From Leyella lascolaii (GTDB lineage: Bacteria; Bacteroidota; Bacteroidia; Bacteroidales; Bacteroidaceae), in the NCBI RefSeq assembly GCF_900079775.1, contig NZ_LT556049.1, positions 120,372 through 184,371 of the forward strand: a stretch of 64,000 nt of DNA, written 5' to 3'. Under the pieces are notes generated by a model. The model was not told where the DNA came from. It did not search any database and was given only the letters and a program-made list of their open reading frames with translations. The translations under genes were made by a program, and so were the position numbers. Of this stretch, positions 26,988 to 35,788 are shown in pieces (the stretch's first letter is position 1; every line of letters begins with the position of its first letter).

Positions 26988-28441
26988 TCAACCTGAAAGT
27001 CATTTACAAGATCATAGGCTCACTCCTTTTCATCGAGGCTGCGCTCATGTCGGTATGTCTCATAATGGCTATGGCATACGGAGAGGACGACATGTATGCC
27101 TTCCTCTATGCCGTGGGGATAACCGCGGCGTGCGGGGCGGTGCTGAGATACATGGGGCGCAACAGCGGTAACATGCTCTCGCGGCGCGACGCCTATCTGG
27201 TGGTGTCGCTGGCATGGGTGCTCTTCAGCCTTTTCGGAACACTGCCGTTCGTCACGGGAGGATACATAAAGAGCTTCACCGACGCATACTTCGAGACAAT
27301 GTCGGGATTCACCACCACCGGCGCTACGATAATAGACGACGTGGAATGTCTGCCGCACGCCATACTCTTCTGGAGGTCGCTCACCCACTGGATAGGCGGT
27401 CTGGGCATCGTGTTCTTCACCATCGCGCTGCTGCCGTCGCTCATCGGAGGCTCGGTGAAGATTTTCGCGGCGGAGTCTACGGGTCCCATCAAGATGAAAC
27501 TGCACCCTAAGATATCCACAAACTCGAAATGGATAGGAAGCGTTTACATCATTCTCACACTGGCATGCGCACTGAGCTATATGTTCTTCGGCATGGACTG
27601 GTTTGACGCCATAAACTATTCCATGTCGACAACAGGCACGGGCGGATTCGCCACACACAACGCCAGCATAGCCCACTTTCAGAGTCCGGGAATAGAATAC
27701 AGTGCCATCCTGTTCTGTTTCCTGTCGGGAACAAACTTCACCCTGCTCTATTTCACAATGGCGAAACTGAGGTTCAGGGAGCTGTTCATGAACTCCGAGT
27801 TCAGGCTTTACTTCATTCTCGTGGCGGCGTTCTCGCTCTTCATCGCCTGTGAACTGGTGGTGCACAACGGCTATGATGTGGAGCACGCGCTGAGAAGCAG
27901 CCTCTTCCAGGTCACGGCGTTCATCACAACTACAGGCTTCTTCAGCGACGACGCCGGACTGTGGCCGCACGTCACATGGGTGGTTCTGTCCTTCTGCATG
28001 TTCATCGGGGCATGCTCGGGCTCGACAAGCGGCGGTCTGAAATGCGTGAGAGGTGTGATGCTGCTGAGGATAGTGAGGAATGAGTTCCGACAGATACTGC
28101 ATCCCAACGCCGTGCTTCCGCTAAAGATAGACAGCACCAACGTGCCAAACAACAAAAGGGTGACGCTGCTCGCCTTTCTCACGGTGGACCTCATACTGAT
28201 TCTGGTGTGCTCGTTCATCTTCATAGTGCAGGGCATCGAGTCGACAAACGCGGTCACCGTGACGCTCAGCAGCCTTGGTAACGTGGGACCGGCTCTCGGT
28301 TCCGACATCGGTCCCACAATGTCGTGGAGCTCTCTCCCCGACAATGTCAAGTGGATATGCACGCTGCTCATGCTCGTGGGACGTCTCGAGATATTCTCCG
28401 TTCTCGTGATTTTCACATCGGCGTTCTGGAAAGACAACTGA
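26984..28441 (+). CDS. trkH: Trk potassium uptake channel TrkH
   Basis: Membrane subunit of the Trk potassium uptake system, 485 residues with about ten transmembrane segments arranged as four membrane-pore-membrane repeats. The selectivity filter loops are visible as SGFTTTGATI (about residue 108), STTGTGGFATHN, AFITTTGFFSDD and LGNVGPALGS near the C-terminus. The start ATG overlaps the trkA stop. Gene order dxs-trkA-trkH suggests one transcript. Confidence 0.96.
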   Translation: MINLKVIYKIIGSLLFIEAALMSVCLIMAMAYGEDDMYAFLYAVGITAACGAVLRYMGRNSGNMLSRRDAYLVVSLAWVLFSLFGTLPFVTGGYIKSFTDAYFETMSGFTTTGATIIDDVECLPHAILFWRSLTHWIGGLGIVFFTIALLPSLIGGSVKIFAAESTGPIKMKLHPKISTNSKWIGSVYIILTLACALSYMFFGMDWFDAINYSMSTTGTGGFATHNASIAHFQSPGIEYSAILFCFLSGTNFTLLYFTMAKLRFRELFMNSEFRLYFILVAAFSLFIACELVVHNGYDVEHALRSSLFQVTAFITTTGFFSDDAGLWPHVTWVVLSFCMFIGACSGSTSGGLKCVRGVMLLRIVRNEFRQILHPNAVLPLKIDSTNVPNNKRVTLLAFLTVDLILILVCSFIFIVQGIESTNAVTVTLSSLGNVGPALGSDIGPTMSWSSLPDNVKWICTLLMLVGRLEIFSVLVIFTSAFWKDN

Positions 28442-28541
28442 CAAGGACGCCCCAAGGGCGCATACTGTCACTTACATCATATGGCATACAACAACGGATA
28501 TATAGCTCTCAAATATAAATAACTGTAAAAACAAACGCATC

Positions 28542-29504
28542 ATGAAACCATTAAAATTCAACCCGCTGCTCAAGTCAACAATATGGGGCGGCGACAAAAT
28601 CATCCCTTTCAAGCATCTCGACATTACACAGGAGAACGTGGGAGAAAGCTGGGAGATTTCTGGAGTGAAGGGCAACGAGACAACCGTAAGCGAAGGCGAG
28701 CTTGAGGGAAAGAGCCTCAACGAGGTTGTGGAACTGATGAAAGACGAGCTCGTGGGGAAAGAGAACTACAAGCGGTTCGGCAACGAGTTCCCGCTGCTCA
28801 TCAAGTTCATTGACGCGCGTCAGGACCTTTCCATTCAGGTGCATCCTACGGACGAGATTGCAAAAAAACAGGGAAAGGAACGCGGAAAGACCGAAATGTG
28901 GTATCTGATGGACTCTGACAAGGACGCCACTCTGCTGTGCGGACTGAAAAAGAAAATCACTCCGGAGGAGTATGCGGCTATGGTTGAGAACGACACTATA
29001 GTAGACGCGATTGCCAGATACGACGTGAAGGAGGGCGACTGCTTCTTCCTTCCGGCTGGCAGAATACACGCCATCGGCACAGGATGTTTCCTCGCCGAGA
29101 TTCAGCAGACAAGCGATGTGACCTACCGCATATACGACTTCAAGCGCAAGGACAAGAACGGCAACTACCGCGAACTGCACACAAAGCAGGCTGCCGAGTG
29201 CATCAACTATAACGTGGAGGACAACTATCGCACCAACTATCTGCCCACTAAGAACATGGGAGTGTCGCTTGTGAAGTGCCCGTATTTCTGCACCGCCGTC
29301 TACGATCTGGACGAACCGATGACCATCGACTACTCCGAGCTCGACAGTTTCGTCATACTCATCGGACTCAAAGGTGAGGCTACGATAACCGACAACGAGG
29401 GCAACGTGACCTCACTCAAGGCTGGCGAGAGCATACTCGTGCCCGCAACGACAAAGGAACTGAAGGTTGACGGCACGCTGAAGTTCCTCGAGACTTATGT
29501 ATAA
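28542..29504 (+). CDS. manA: Mannose-6-phosphate isomerase, class I (short form)
   Basis: Interconverts fructose 6-phosphate and mannose 6-phosphate, feeding mannose catabolism and GDP-mannose/GDP-fucose synthesis for capsules and glycoproteins. At 320 residues it is the short cupin-type form found in Firmicutes and Bacteroidetes. Zinc-site motifs are IQVHPTDEIA (about residue 97), the Glu in KTEMWYLMD and the His in PAGRIHAIGTG (about 175). The gene stands alone, 100 bp after trkH. Its stop codon lies inside the first unit of a 22-bp tandem repeat array. Confidence 0.95.
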   Translation: MKPLKFNPLLKSTIWGGDKIIPFKHLDITQENVGESWEISGVKGNETTVSEGELEGKSLNEVVELMKDELVGKENYKRFGNEFPLLIKFIDARQDLSIQVHPTDEIAKKQGKERGKTEMWYLMDSDKDATLLCGLKKKITPEEYAAMVENDTIVDAIARYDVKEGDCFFLPAGRIHAIGTGCFLAEIQQTSDVTYRIYDFKRKDKNGNYRELHTKQAAECINYNVEDNYRTNYLPTKNMGVSLVKCPYFCTAVYDLDEPMTIDYSELDSFVILIGLKGEATITDNEGNVTSLKAGESILVPATTKELKVDGTLKFLETYV

Positions 29505-29625
29505 CAGTGCATCTGCTTACGCATAAAGATGCGGAAGCTTACGCATAAAAGCAAAAAGGCTTATGCATAACGGTGCGGAACCCTACGCATAACGGTGCAT
29601 GCCGCATGGCGGAAAAGGCTTTTCC
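29494..29625 (+). repeat. 22-bp tandem repeat starting at the end of manA
   Basis: CTTACGCATAA-like units start at 29494, 29516, 29538, 29560 and 29582, exactly 22 bp apart. The first includes the manA stop codon. The array then merges (near 29604-29625) into one unit of the GGAAAAGGCTTTTCC type found in the composite elements, which links the two repeat types. Confidence 0.85.
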
Positions 29626-29650
29626 ACCTCGCAGGGACACCGGTAAAGAC

Positions 29651-29704
29651 GACAGAGACAGGCTGCGGAACAACTCCGTCAGACCTGTCTCTGTCTTGTT
29701 CTTT
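29651..29704 (+). terminator. Terminator after manA
   Basis: GACAGAGACAGG (29651-29662) pairs with CCTGTCTCTGTC (29684-29695), followed by TTGTTCTTTT. It lies between convergent genes and may serve both. Confidence 0.88.
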
Positions 29705-29729
29705 TACTCACACAACTTGCAGGATGCTT

Positions 29730-31136
29730 CTAATAAGCGTTCTTGTCGCCCGTAAATATGTTGGCGACGGTCTTATATATAATGTAGAGATCGAGCGAGA
29801 AGCTCCAGTGTTCCATATACCATATGTCATGATCGACACGCTTCTCCATCTGCGAAAGCTCTTTTGTCTCACCCCGGTAGCCCGTCACCTGACTCCAGCC
29901 GGTGATGCCCGGCTTCATGTAATGGCGCACCATGTACTCGTTTATCACCTTTGAGTAGTCCTCGGTCTGCTTCACCATGTGCGGGCGGGGACCCACAACG
30001 CTCATCTGTCCGAGCAATACGTTGATGAACTGGGGGAACTCGTCGATGTTGGTCTTGCGCATTATGTTGCCCCACTTGGTCTTTCTCGGGTCGTCCTTCG
30101 TTGCCTGGAGCGTGTCAGCCTGGTCGTTCACCTTCATGCTTCTGAACTTAAGGCAATAGAATTCCTTGCCGTTTATGCCGCTGCGCAACTGCTTGAAGAA
30201 AATCGGACCGGGCATTGTGAGCTTGGTGATTATGCTCACCACAATGAGTATTATGGGAAAAAGGGTCACCAGAAACACCAGAGAGAAACACACGTCGAAC
30301 AGCCTTTTCACCATACGGTTGCCCACCTTGCTAAGCGGTTCGCGGTAAAGACTGAGATAAGGCACACTCCCGAACATGTTGAAAAACATGCGGTGGTGCA
30401 GATAGTTGGTCACGTTAGGCACGCTGTAGAAATGCACCAGATGCCTTATACAATAATTGATGATCGGCAGAATCTCGTTTTTGCGCACCGACGGAAGACA
30501 GCAATACACCTCCTGTATGTCGCTGTTCTGCCTCAGATAATCGGTCACCGACGACGGCTTTCCTATATACTTGCACTCTTCGGGAAACCTGTCATTAGGC
30601 TCGTCGTCAAAATATCCGGCTATCTCATAGCCTTTGTATGGCGACGACACCATCTCGTTGTAAAGGGCTACAATATTGTCATAGCTGCCCACAAAGGCAA
30701 CCTTGCGTATGTGCTTTGTCCCCGAGCGGTACCACACAACGGCTTTTCTGACCGCAAACCTGTATAATATTATAAGCAAGGCGGACGAAAGCCAGAACAG
30801 CATAAACACAGGAAAAGACAGGCAACTGTAGTCTCCGAACCAGAGTATAAGCCAGCTGAGCACGGCATAATAAAAAATATTGCGTATCACACGCACAGCT
30901 ATCTTAAAGCGCGTGGCATGCTTTTTATAGAGCACCACACCGTTGTTGGAAGTGCAGAGCAGATATACCACCGATGCCATAAGCATGGTCTGGCGCGCAG
31001 AAGCCATTCCCCCCTCACATCCGAAATTCAAAAGAAATGCATAATAAAGAAGATTCAATATCAGCAAATCACCCAATAGAACTGCCATTATAAGCACCGT
31101 ATTATTGTCGGTGTTATCTATACGGTTTCCTCCCAT
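29730..31136 (-). CDS. Exopolysaccharide polyprenyl glycosylphosphotransferase (WcaJ/WbaP-like)
   Basis: Initiating sugar-phosphate transferase for surface polysaccharide; it moves a sugar 1-phosphate from a nucleotide sugar to undecaprenyl phosphate. The 468 residues have four N-terminal membrane helices (to about 120), a Rossmann-like middle domain (KHIRKVAFVGSYDNIVALYN) and the C-terminal catalytic domain. The latter starts at MVKRLFDVCFSLVFLVTLFP with the re-entrant helix, and contains FYCLKFRSM, RKTNIDEFPQFINVLLGQMS and GPRPHMV. It ends with KPGITGWSQVTGYRG and a short DKNAY-type tail. Likely sugar is glucose or galactose, which cannot be told from sequence. No capsule cluster is visible around it, so it may act alone or in trans. 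Confidence 0.92.
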   Translation of the reverse strand: MGGNRIDNTDNNTVLIMAVLLGDLLILNLLYYAFLLNFGCEGGMASARQTMLMASVVYLLCTSNNGVVLYKKHATRFKIAVRVIRNIFYYAVLSWLILWFGDYSCLSFPVFMLFWLSSALLIILYRFAVRKAVVWYRSGTKHIRKVAFVGSYDNIVALYNEMVSSPYKGYEIAGYFDDEPNDRFPEECKYIGKPSSVTDYLRQNSDIQEVYCCLPSVRKNEILPIINYCIRHLVHFYSVPNVTNYLHHRMFFNMFGSVPYLSLYREPLSKVGNRMVKRLFDVCFSLVFLVTLFPIILIVVSIITKLTMPGPIFFKQLRSGINGKEFYCLKFRSMKVNDQADTLQATKDDPRKTKWGNIMRKTNIDEFPQFINVLLGQMSVVGPRPHMVKQTEDYSKVINEYMVRHYMKPGITGWSQVTGYRGETKELSQMEKRVDHDIWYMEHWSFSLDLYIIYKTVANIFTGDKNAY

Positions 31137-31388
31137 TCTTAGTTTAAGTTTTAGTTTGTAAGCTGTCTGATATAAACTTGCACTCTGATGCGCATCAATT
31201 CGGTATGCTGCAAAAATAGAAATTATTCCTCAAATAACGTTGAATTTTCATTAAAAATATTTATAAAATTACGTTTCATAAAGAGAAAAAGCCTGTTTCA
31301 TATCATTATGCCATGTCTACGCCACTGTATGACAGCCTTTTCCACACCACCATAAAGCCCGTCCGGAATGAAAAAATGGCGCGAAAAA
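31137..31388. other. Gap between the sugar transferase gene and tRNA-Gln
   Basis: AT-rich DNA without a gene. A TATTTTTG box on the minus strand (31211-31218) may be the -7 element of the transferase gene. Nothing else is recognised. Confidence 0.4.
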
Positions 31389-31420
31389 TTTGGTGATAGC
31401 ACGGAAAACAACTATCTTTG
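31389..31420 (+). promoter_or_regulatory. Promoter of tRNA-Gln
   Basis: TTTG (31389-31392), 20-base spacer, TATCTTTG (31413-31420), ending 10 bases before the mature tRNA. Perfect fit to the Bacteroidetes consensus. Confidence 0.85.
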
Positions 31421-31430
31421 CAACCGTATT

Positions 31431-31501
31431 TGTCCTATGGTGTAATGGTAGCACTACAGTTTTTGGTTCTGTCAGTGGTGGTTCGAGTCCGCCTGGGACA
31501 A
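31431..31501 (+). tRNA. tRNA-Gln (anticodon TTG)
   Basis: Cloverleaf of 71 nt. Acceptor TGTCCTA pairs with TGGGACA, with discriminator A. The D arm is GTG...CAC, and the anticodon stem is ACAGT/TCTGT with loop TTTTGGT, giving anticodon TTG. The T arm contains GGTTCGAGTCC. CCA is not encoded. It has its own promoter and terminator, so it is a single-tRNA transcript. Confidence 0.97.
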
Positions 31502-31506
31502 CACGG

Positions 31507-31540
31507 AAAGCGTACAGTCATCAAACCGTACGCTTTTTTT
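31507..31540 (+). terminator. Terminator after tRNA-Gln
   Basis: AAAGCGTAC (31507-31515) pairs with GTACGCTTT (31528-31536), followed by further T. Confidence 0.9.
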
Positions 31541-31615
31541 CGCACCGGCATAGACGCTTACCACACCGGAACACGGGGCAGTAGAAATTCGGAACACACG
31601 TATTATTATACAGCG

Positions 31616-31645
31616 AAAGAGCCGCTTCGGAGCGGCTCTTTCTAT
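31616..31645. terminator. Second hairpin between tRNA-Gln and tyrS
   Basis: AAAGAGCCGCT (31616-31626), loop TCGG, AGCGGCTCTTT (31631-31641). Symmetric with A/T flanks, so it could end transcripts from either side. Confidence 0.7.
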
Positions 31646-31667
31646 TTAACGATGATGAAAGTATCAC

Positions 31668-31755
31668 CTTTCAGTGTCAGAAAATAAATCTTTCAGTGGC
31701 ACAAAGTCAATCTTTCAGTAACGGTATATCAACCATTTCATGCCTGCATATCCGC
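31668..31755 (+). repeat. Four 22-bp tandem units with CTTTCAGT
   Basis: CTTTCAGT occurs at 31668, 31690 and 31712, and a diverged CATTTCAT at 31734, each 22 bp apart. Repeated motifs of this spacing can be transposase sites at the ends of IS21-type elements, but no transposase gene is near. Confidence 0.75.
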
Positions 31756-31861
31756 CATATTGCGTTAACGTATACACCTTATTATATATATGCGTTTGCA
31801 GTAGCATGACGTCATACGCACCTTCTCATTGCGGATTATGCGTCTTGCGCCGGGCGGGAAA

Positions 31862-33163
31862 TCACTTCACAGTGATGAGATAATAGTTCTTCTTTCCGCG
31901 CTGCACGAGCAGATACTTACCGTCTATGAGGTCTTCGGCAGTCACGACACGGTCGAACGCCGCCAGCTTTTCCTTGTTGAGCGACACTCCTCCGCCCTGA
32001 ACGAGCTTACGCATCTCACCCTTGCTTGCGAACACTTTGGCTTCGTCGCTTGTGAAGAGGTCCACAGCCGGCTGTCCGAGCTTGTCCTTCGGCATGTCGA
32101 AATGAGGCACTCCCTCGAATATGTTGAGCAATGTAGCCTCGTCAATCTTCTGCAGCGTCTCCTTCGTTCCCTTTCCGAAGAGGATGCCCGAAGCCTCTTT
32201 CGCCATCTCGAGATCTTCCTCCGAGTGCACCATAACGGTTATCTCGTCGGCAAGACGCTTCTGAAGCACGCGCTGACCCGGGTCTGCCTTGTGCTGCTCC
32301 ACGAGCGAGTCGATGGTCTCCTTGTCCAGACTTGTGAAGATCTTTATATATCTTTCGGCGTCGTCATCGCTCACATTGAGCCAGAACTGATAGAAAGCGT
32401 AAGGCGTGGTACGGTTCCGGTCGAGCCACACATTGCCGCTCTCGGTCTTTCCGAACTTCTTTCCGTCAGCCTTGGTGATGAGCGGACACGTGAGCGCGAA
32501 AGCCTCAGCCTCGTTGCCCAGAGTACGTCTGATGAGCTCAGTACCCGTTGTCATGTTGCCCCACTGGTCGTTTCCACCGAGCTGGAGTCTGCATCCCTTG
32601 GTCTTATACAGATAAAGGAAGTCGTAGCCTTGGAGCAGCTGGTAAGTGAACTCGGTGAAAGACAGACCGTCGCGCGACGTTCCGTTGAGCCTCTGCTGCA
32701 CGCTTTCCTTCGCCATCATGTAGTTTACGGTGATGTGCTTGCCCACAGTACGCGCGAAATCGAGGAACGTGAAGTCCTTCATCCAGTCGTAGTTGTTCAC
32801 CAGCTCAGCCTTATTGTCGCCCTCGGCGTCGAAGTCGAGGAACTTCGCCACCTGCTTCTTGATGCACTCCTGGTTGTGATAGAGCGTCTCGGCATCAAGC
32901 AGATTGCGCTCCTGGCTTTTACCCGAAGGGTCGCCTATCATACCTGTCGCGCCGCCGACGAGTATTATCGGCTTGTGTCCGCAACGCTGCAGATGGCGCA
33001 GCATCATGATTCCGCACAGGTGACCAATGTGTAAAGAGTCGGCTGTCGGGTCGGTGCCGAGATATGCCGTAACCATTTCCTTCTGCAGGAATTCCTCTGT
33101 TCCCGGCATTATCTGCGCGAGCATGCCGCGCCAGCGCAGTTCTTCAACAAAGTTCTTAATCAT
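31862..33163 (-). CDS. tyrS: Tyrosyl-tRNA synthetase
   Basis: Class I aminoacyl-tRNA synthetase that charges tRNA-Tyr. The 433 residues include the HIGH-like [16 protein letters not shown] (about 41-56), tyrosine-pocket residues in [12 protein letters not shown], and the KMSKS loop as KFGKTESGN (about 233). An S4-like RNA-binding domain lies at the C-terminus ([14 protein letters not shown]). It is the last gene of the run metK-DUF4271-hemD-rnpA-yidD-tyrS, about 95 bp after yidD. No clear terminator is seen just after its stop. Confidence 0.97.
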   Translation of the reverse strand: MIKNFVEELRWRGMLAQIMPGTEEFLQKEMVTAYLGTDPTADSLHIGHLCGIMMLRHLQRCGHKPIILVGGATGMIGDPSGKSQERNLLDAETLYHNQECIKKQVAKFLDFDAEGDNKAELVNNYDWMKDFTFLDFARTVGKHITVNYMMAKESVQQRLNGTSRDGLSFTEFTYQLLQGYDFLYLYKTKGCRLQLGGNDQWGNMTTGTELIRRTLGNEAEAFALTCPLITKADGKKFGKTESGNVWLDRNRTTPYAFYQFWLNVSDDDAERYIKIFTSLDKETIDSLVEQHKADPGQRVLQKRLADEITVMVHSEEDLEMAKEASGILFGKGTKETLQKIDEATLLNIFEGVPHFDMPKDKLGQPAVDLFTSDEAKVFASKGEMRKLVQGGGVSLNKEKLAAFDRVVTAEDLIDGKYLLVQRGKKNYYLITVK

Positions 33164-33258
33164 CAGATATATGTTTTTTGGGGATTAAATGTCGTGTGTA
33201 ATATATTTTCCGGGGCGCATGCGGATGGTATTCCGTGTGCGCTCCGGTTCTTTTCCGT

Positions 33259-33510
33259 TTATGGGACGGGGTCGTATCCGCTTCCACCCCACGGATGACA
33301 CCTGAGCAGTCTTCTCACAGCGAGATACAGACCTTTCACCGGTCCGTGCTTGAGCAACGCCTGCCGGGCGTATTCCGAGCATGTAGGCGTGAACCGGCAC
33401 GATGGAGGAGTAAGCGGACTGATTATTTTCTGATAGAACACCACCGGCACCACAAGCACGCATGCCAGGCAATGCGACAGGAAGGAAAGTATGCGTCTGA
33501 GGGTGTTCAT
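33259..33510 (-). CDS. yidD: Membrane protein insertion efficiency factor YidD
   Basis: An 83-residue peripheral membrane protein that assists YidC-dependent insertion. It shows the amphipathic start and the conserved cysteine-rich core [15 protein letters not shown] (about residues 38-52), plus [14 protein letters not shown] at the end. It overlaps rnpA by four bases; the rnpA-yidD pairing is conserved widely in bacteria. Confidence 0.95.
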   Translation of the reverse strand: MNTLRRILSFLSHCLACVLVVPVVFYQKIISPLTPPSCRFTPTCSEYARQALLKHGPVKGLYLAVRRLLRCHPWGGSGYDPVP

Positions 33511-33914
33511 AGCTTCTCACCGAGTCTGACAAGCAGGCTGCGCACACGCGACTCCACCTCTTCCGTGTCATGAAGGTTGTTGTCGAGCCATATCAGGGCA
33601 ACCGCCATCATCCTGTCAGGACGCGCCTCCATGCGGTCGAGCACGATGTGCTTGTTCTTCCGGTAAGCCTCCCTCAGCTGCCGCTTCACCCTGTTGCGCT
33701 TCACGGCACGCTTGAAGTGACGTTTCGAGACGCTCACAAGCACCTTCGCCTGCGGTGCGTTCTCCCCGTCGCGCTCCACCTCCAGATACACCATCCTCAC
33801 CGGAAACGAAGTCATCGCACGGCTTCCGCCTCCGCCGAAGAGCCTTTCCATGAGCGTCCGGCTCGTTATGCGCTCTTCCTTTTTAAGTGTGAAAGCCCTG
33901 TCTGCCTGCATCAT
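33507..33914 (-). CDS. rnpA: Ribonuclease P protein component
   Basis: A 135-residue protein subunit of RNase P, which matures the 5' ends of tRNAs together with the RNA subunit. It contains the basic RNR motif region [14 protein letters not shown] (about residues 76-89), the N-terminal [19 protein letters not shown] strand/helix and the C-terminal helix. It lies 21 bp after hemD and overlaps yidD. The glycine-rich insert FGGGGSR near residue 26 is slightly unusual. Confidence 0.94.
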   Translation of the reverse strand: MMQADRAFTLKKEERITSRTLMERLFGGGGSRAMTSFPVRMVYLEVERDGENAPQAKVLVSVSKRHFKRAVKRNRVKRQLREAYRKNKHIVLDRMEARPDRMMAVALIWLDNNLHDTEEVESRVRSLLVRLGEKL

Positions 33915-33935
33915 TCCGGTTGCCGGTATCTGCCG

Positions 33936-34682
33936 TCACTTGTTTTTCTTGAGATAATCTCTCAGCGCGCTCGTCATGGAAGGATGCTCCGCCGTAGGCG
34001 CCTCGATGTCGAGAGACATTCCGCTCTCCTGCACAGCCTTCGCCGTAGCCGGTCCGAAAGTGGCTATGCGCAGGTTGGCGCACTTGTCGTCAGGTATGTT
34101 CTTCTTGAAAGACTTGATGCCCATCGGTGAGAAGAACACGAGCATGTCGTAGTCGAACGCCTCCAGCTCCTCGTCCGTGAAGTCGTTGCTCACGGTACGG
34201 TACATCACACATTCGCCGTGTGTCAGCCCCTTCGAATCAAGCAGTTTCCTCACGTCATCGTTATGAACCTCGCTCATGGGGACAAGATATCTCTCCTCCT
34301 TATGCTTCACCATGGTGGGCAGAAGGTCGTCTATCTTGCCCGTGGTGCCGAAGAACACCTTGCGCTTGCGGTACTGCACATACTTCTGTATGTAGAGTGC
34401 GATTGTCTCCGTGACACAGAAATACTTCATATCCTCGGGTATCTCGACACGCATTTCCTTTGCCAGCTTGAAGAAGTTGTCTATCGCATGGCGTGAGGTA
34501 AAGACGATTGCGGTATAGTCGAGGATGCTTATCTTCTGCTGCCGGAACTCTTTCGGGCTCAACCCCTCCACCTTGATGAAAGGTCTGAACACAAGTTCTA
34601 CGTTGAATTCCCGTGCTATGTCATAATAAGGAGATTTCTCGCTTGCAGGTTGTGGTTGAGATATTAAAATCTTCTTTATCAT
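33936..34682 (-). CDS. hemD: Uroporphyrinogen-III synthase family protein
   Basis: Probable heme/siroheme pathway enzyme that closes hydroxymethylbilane to uroporphyrinogen III. The 248 residues have the two-lobed HemD fold. Visible segments are ILISQPQPASEKSPY at the start, DYTAIVFTSRHAIDNF (about 56-71), FFGTTGKIDDLLPTM and the second-lobe DYDMLVFFSPMGIKSF with FGPATAKAVQESG. HemD is poorly conserved, so the call rests on fold-level motifs and on the well-known DUF4271-hemD-rnpA order in Bacteroidales. Other heme genes are not in the window. Confidence 0.85.
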   Translation of the reverse strand: MIKKILISQPQPASEKSPYYDIAREFNVELVFRPFIKVEGLSPKEFRQQKISILDYTAIVFTSRHAIDNFFKLAKEMRVEIPEDMKYFCVTETIALYIQKYVQYRKRKVFFGTTGKIDDLLPTMVKHKEERYLVPMSEVHNDDVRKLLDSKGLTHGECVMYRTVSNDFTDEELEAFDYDMLVFFSPMGIKSFKKNIPDDKCANLRIATFGPATAKAVQESGMSLDIEAPTAEHPSMTSALRDYLKKNK

Positions 34683-34692
34683 CTTTGATTTG

Positions 34693-35712
34693 TTAGAAAT
34701 TCACTTTCAGATAGTCGCCTGCCATGCCCAGGATGCCGAGCAAAGCAAACACCGGCATTATTTCAAGGGCACAAAAGTACAAAAAAAATTGCAGAATGGC
34801 TTCCCTCCGCCTGAAAAAGATGTTGTAAATCTTATAGAATGACAGTATTTTTGAGAAAATAACGACAGCCGATGTCAATAAAAGCGTGTTGCCGACCGAA
34901 AACCCGAAGTAGGCGTGAAGCAGCACAACGGGCAGCAGGCACAGCCCTTCAATGGACATGATGAACAGCAGCGACTTCATCCACGACTCGTTGCGGCGGC
35001 GGCTGAAGAACACTATGCCGCACAGCCATTGCAGGAGCATCTTGAGCATGACGTACGTCACGAATATGGCGAAGAACGCTCCGATGACCACATACTGGTC
35101 TACCACGAACGTGTCGGTGACGTAGGTCTGTATGTAGAAGAACGTGACGAGCGACAGCAGAAGGCACGTCTGCATCATGAGGAAGAACTGGAAGCGCAGC
35201 TCGGAGGATGTCTCCGTGAGCGCGCCGGCATCGTCGCGGCTGGCGCGGAAGAACCTCCGGGCTTGCCGCGACATGAATCCGCGCGACTTGGAGAGGGCTA
35301 TCGCGCCAAAGACGAAGCATGCCAGAAGCAGGGCCGTGATGAGATTGTCGCGCCCCACGCTGTAAGGCACGGGGTCGCCAGCCACTCCCGGCAGTCCGCC
35401 ATAGAGGTCGGGATCGAAGCAGGGCTTGCCCGTGAAGTACGACTCCCGGCAGAGCGCGTCGAGCGTCAGGTCCACGCTGCTCTCCGTGTGGCTGTATCCG
35501 GGCAGACCGAGCGTGTCCGGACGTGTGCTCGGAGCCACTATCACAGGCTCGAAGTTTGCGCTTACGGCAGAGTCCTGCTGCGCCGGTGTGGCACCGGCGG
35601 GCAACCTGTCGAGCACCTCCTTTACCGTCAGCGGTCTGGCGTGCGTGTGTGTGTCAAGACTGTCTGCCGTGACCGCCGCATGGCGCACGGAGTCTGCCTG
35701 CACTGTTGTCAT
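34693..35712 (-). CDS. DUF4271 membrane protein
   Basis: Membrane protein of about 339 residues from the ATG at 35712 (an ATG at 35757 would add 15 residues; neither has a clear ribosome site, as is usual here). The first 130 residues are polar. Then come six or so transmembrane helices beginning near NLITALLLACFVFGAIALSK, followed by a stretch with FFRASRDDAGAL. This is the DUF4271 family, restricted to Bacteroidetes and almost always upstream of hemD, as here. The function is unknown; the fixed context suggests a link to heme or envelope biogenesis. Confidence 0.85.
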   Translation of the reverse strand: MTTVQADSVRHAAVTADSLDTHTHARPLTVKEVLDRLPAGATPAQQDSAVSANFEPVIVAPSTRPDTLGLPGYSHTESSVDLTLDALCRESYFTGKPCFDPDLYGGLPGVAGDPVPYSVGRDNLITALLLACFVFGAIALSKSRGFMSRQARRFFRASRDDAGALTETSSELRFQFFLMMQTCLLLSLVTFFYIQTYVTDTFVVDQYVVIGAFFAIFVTYVMLKMLLQWLCGIVFFSRRRNESWMKSLLFIMSIEGLCLLPVVLLHAYFGFSVGNTLLLTSAVVIFSKILSFYKIYNIFFRRREAILQFFLYFCALEIMPVFALLGILGMAGDYLKVNF

Positions 35713-35788
35713 AGCGTTATTGATATGCTTGTTAAACGTTTTCTCACCACAGAGCATCCTGTCTTATGCCCCTTCCTCGCGTCAGGCG

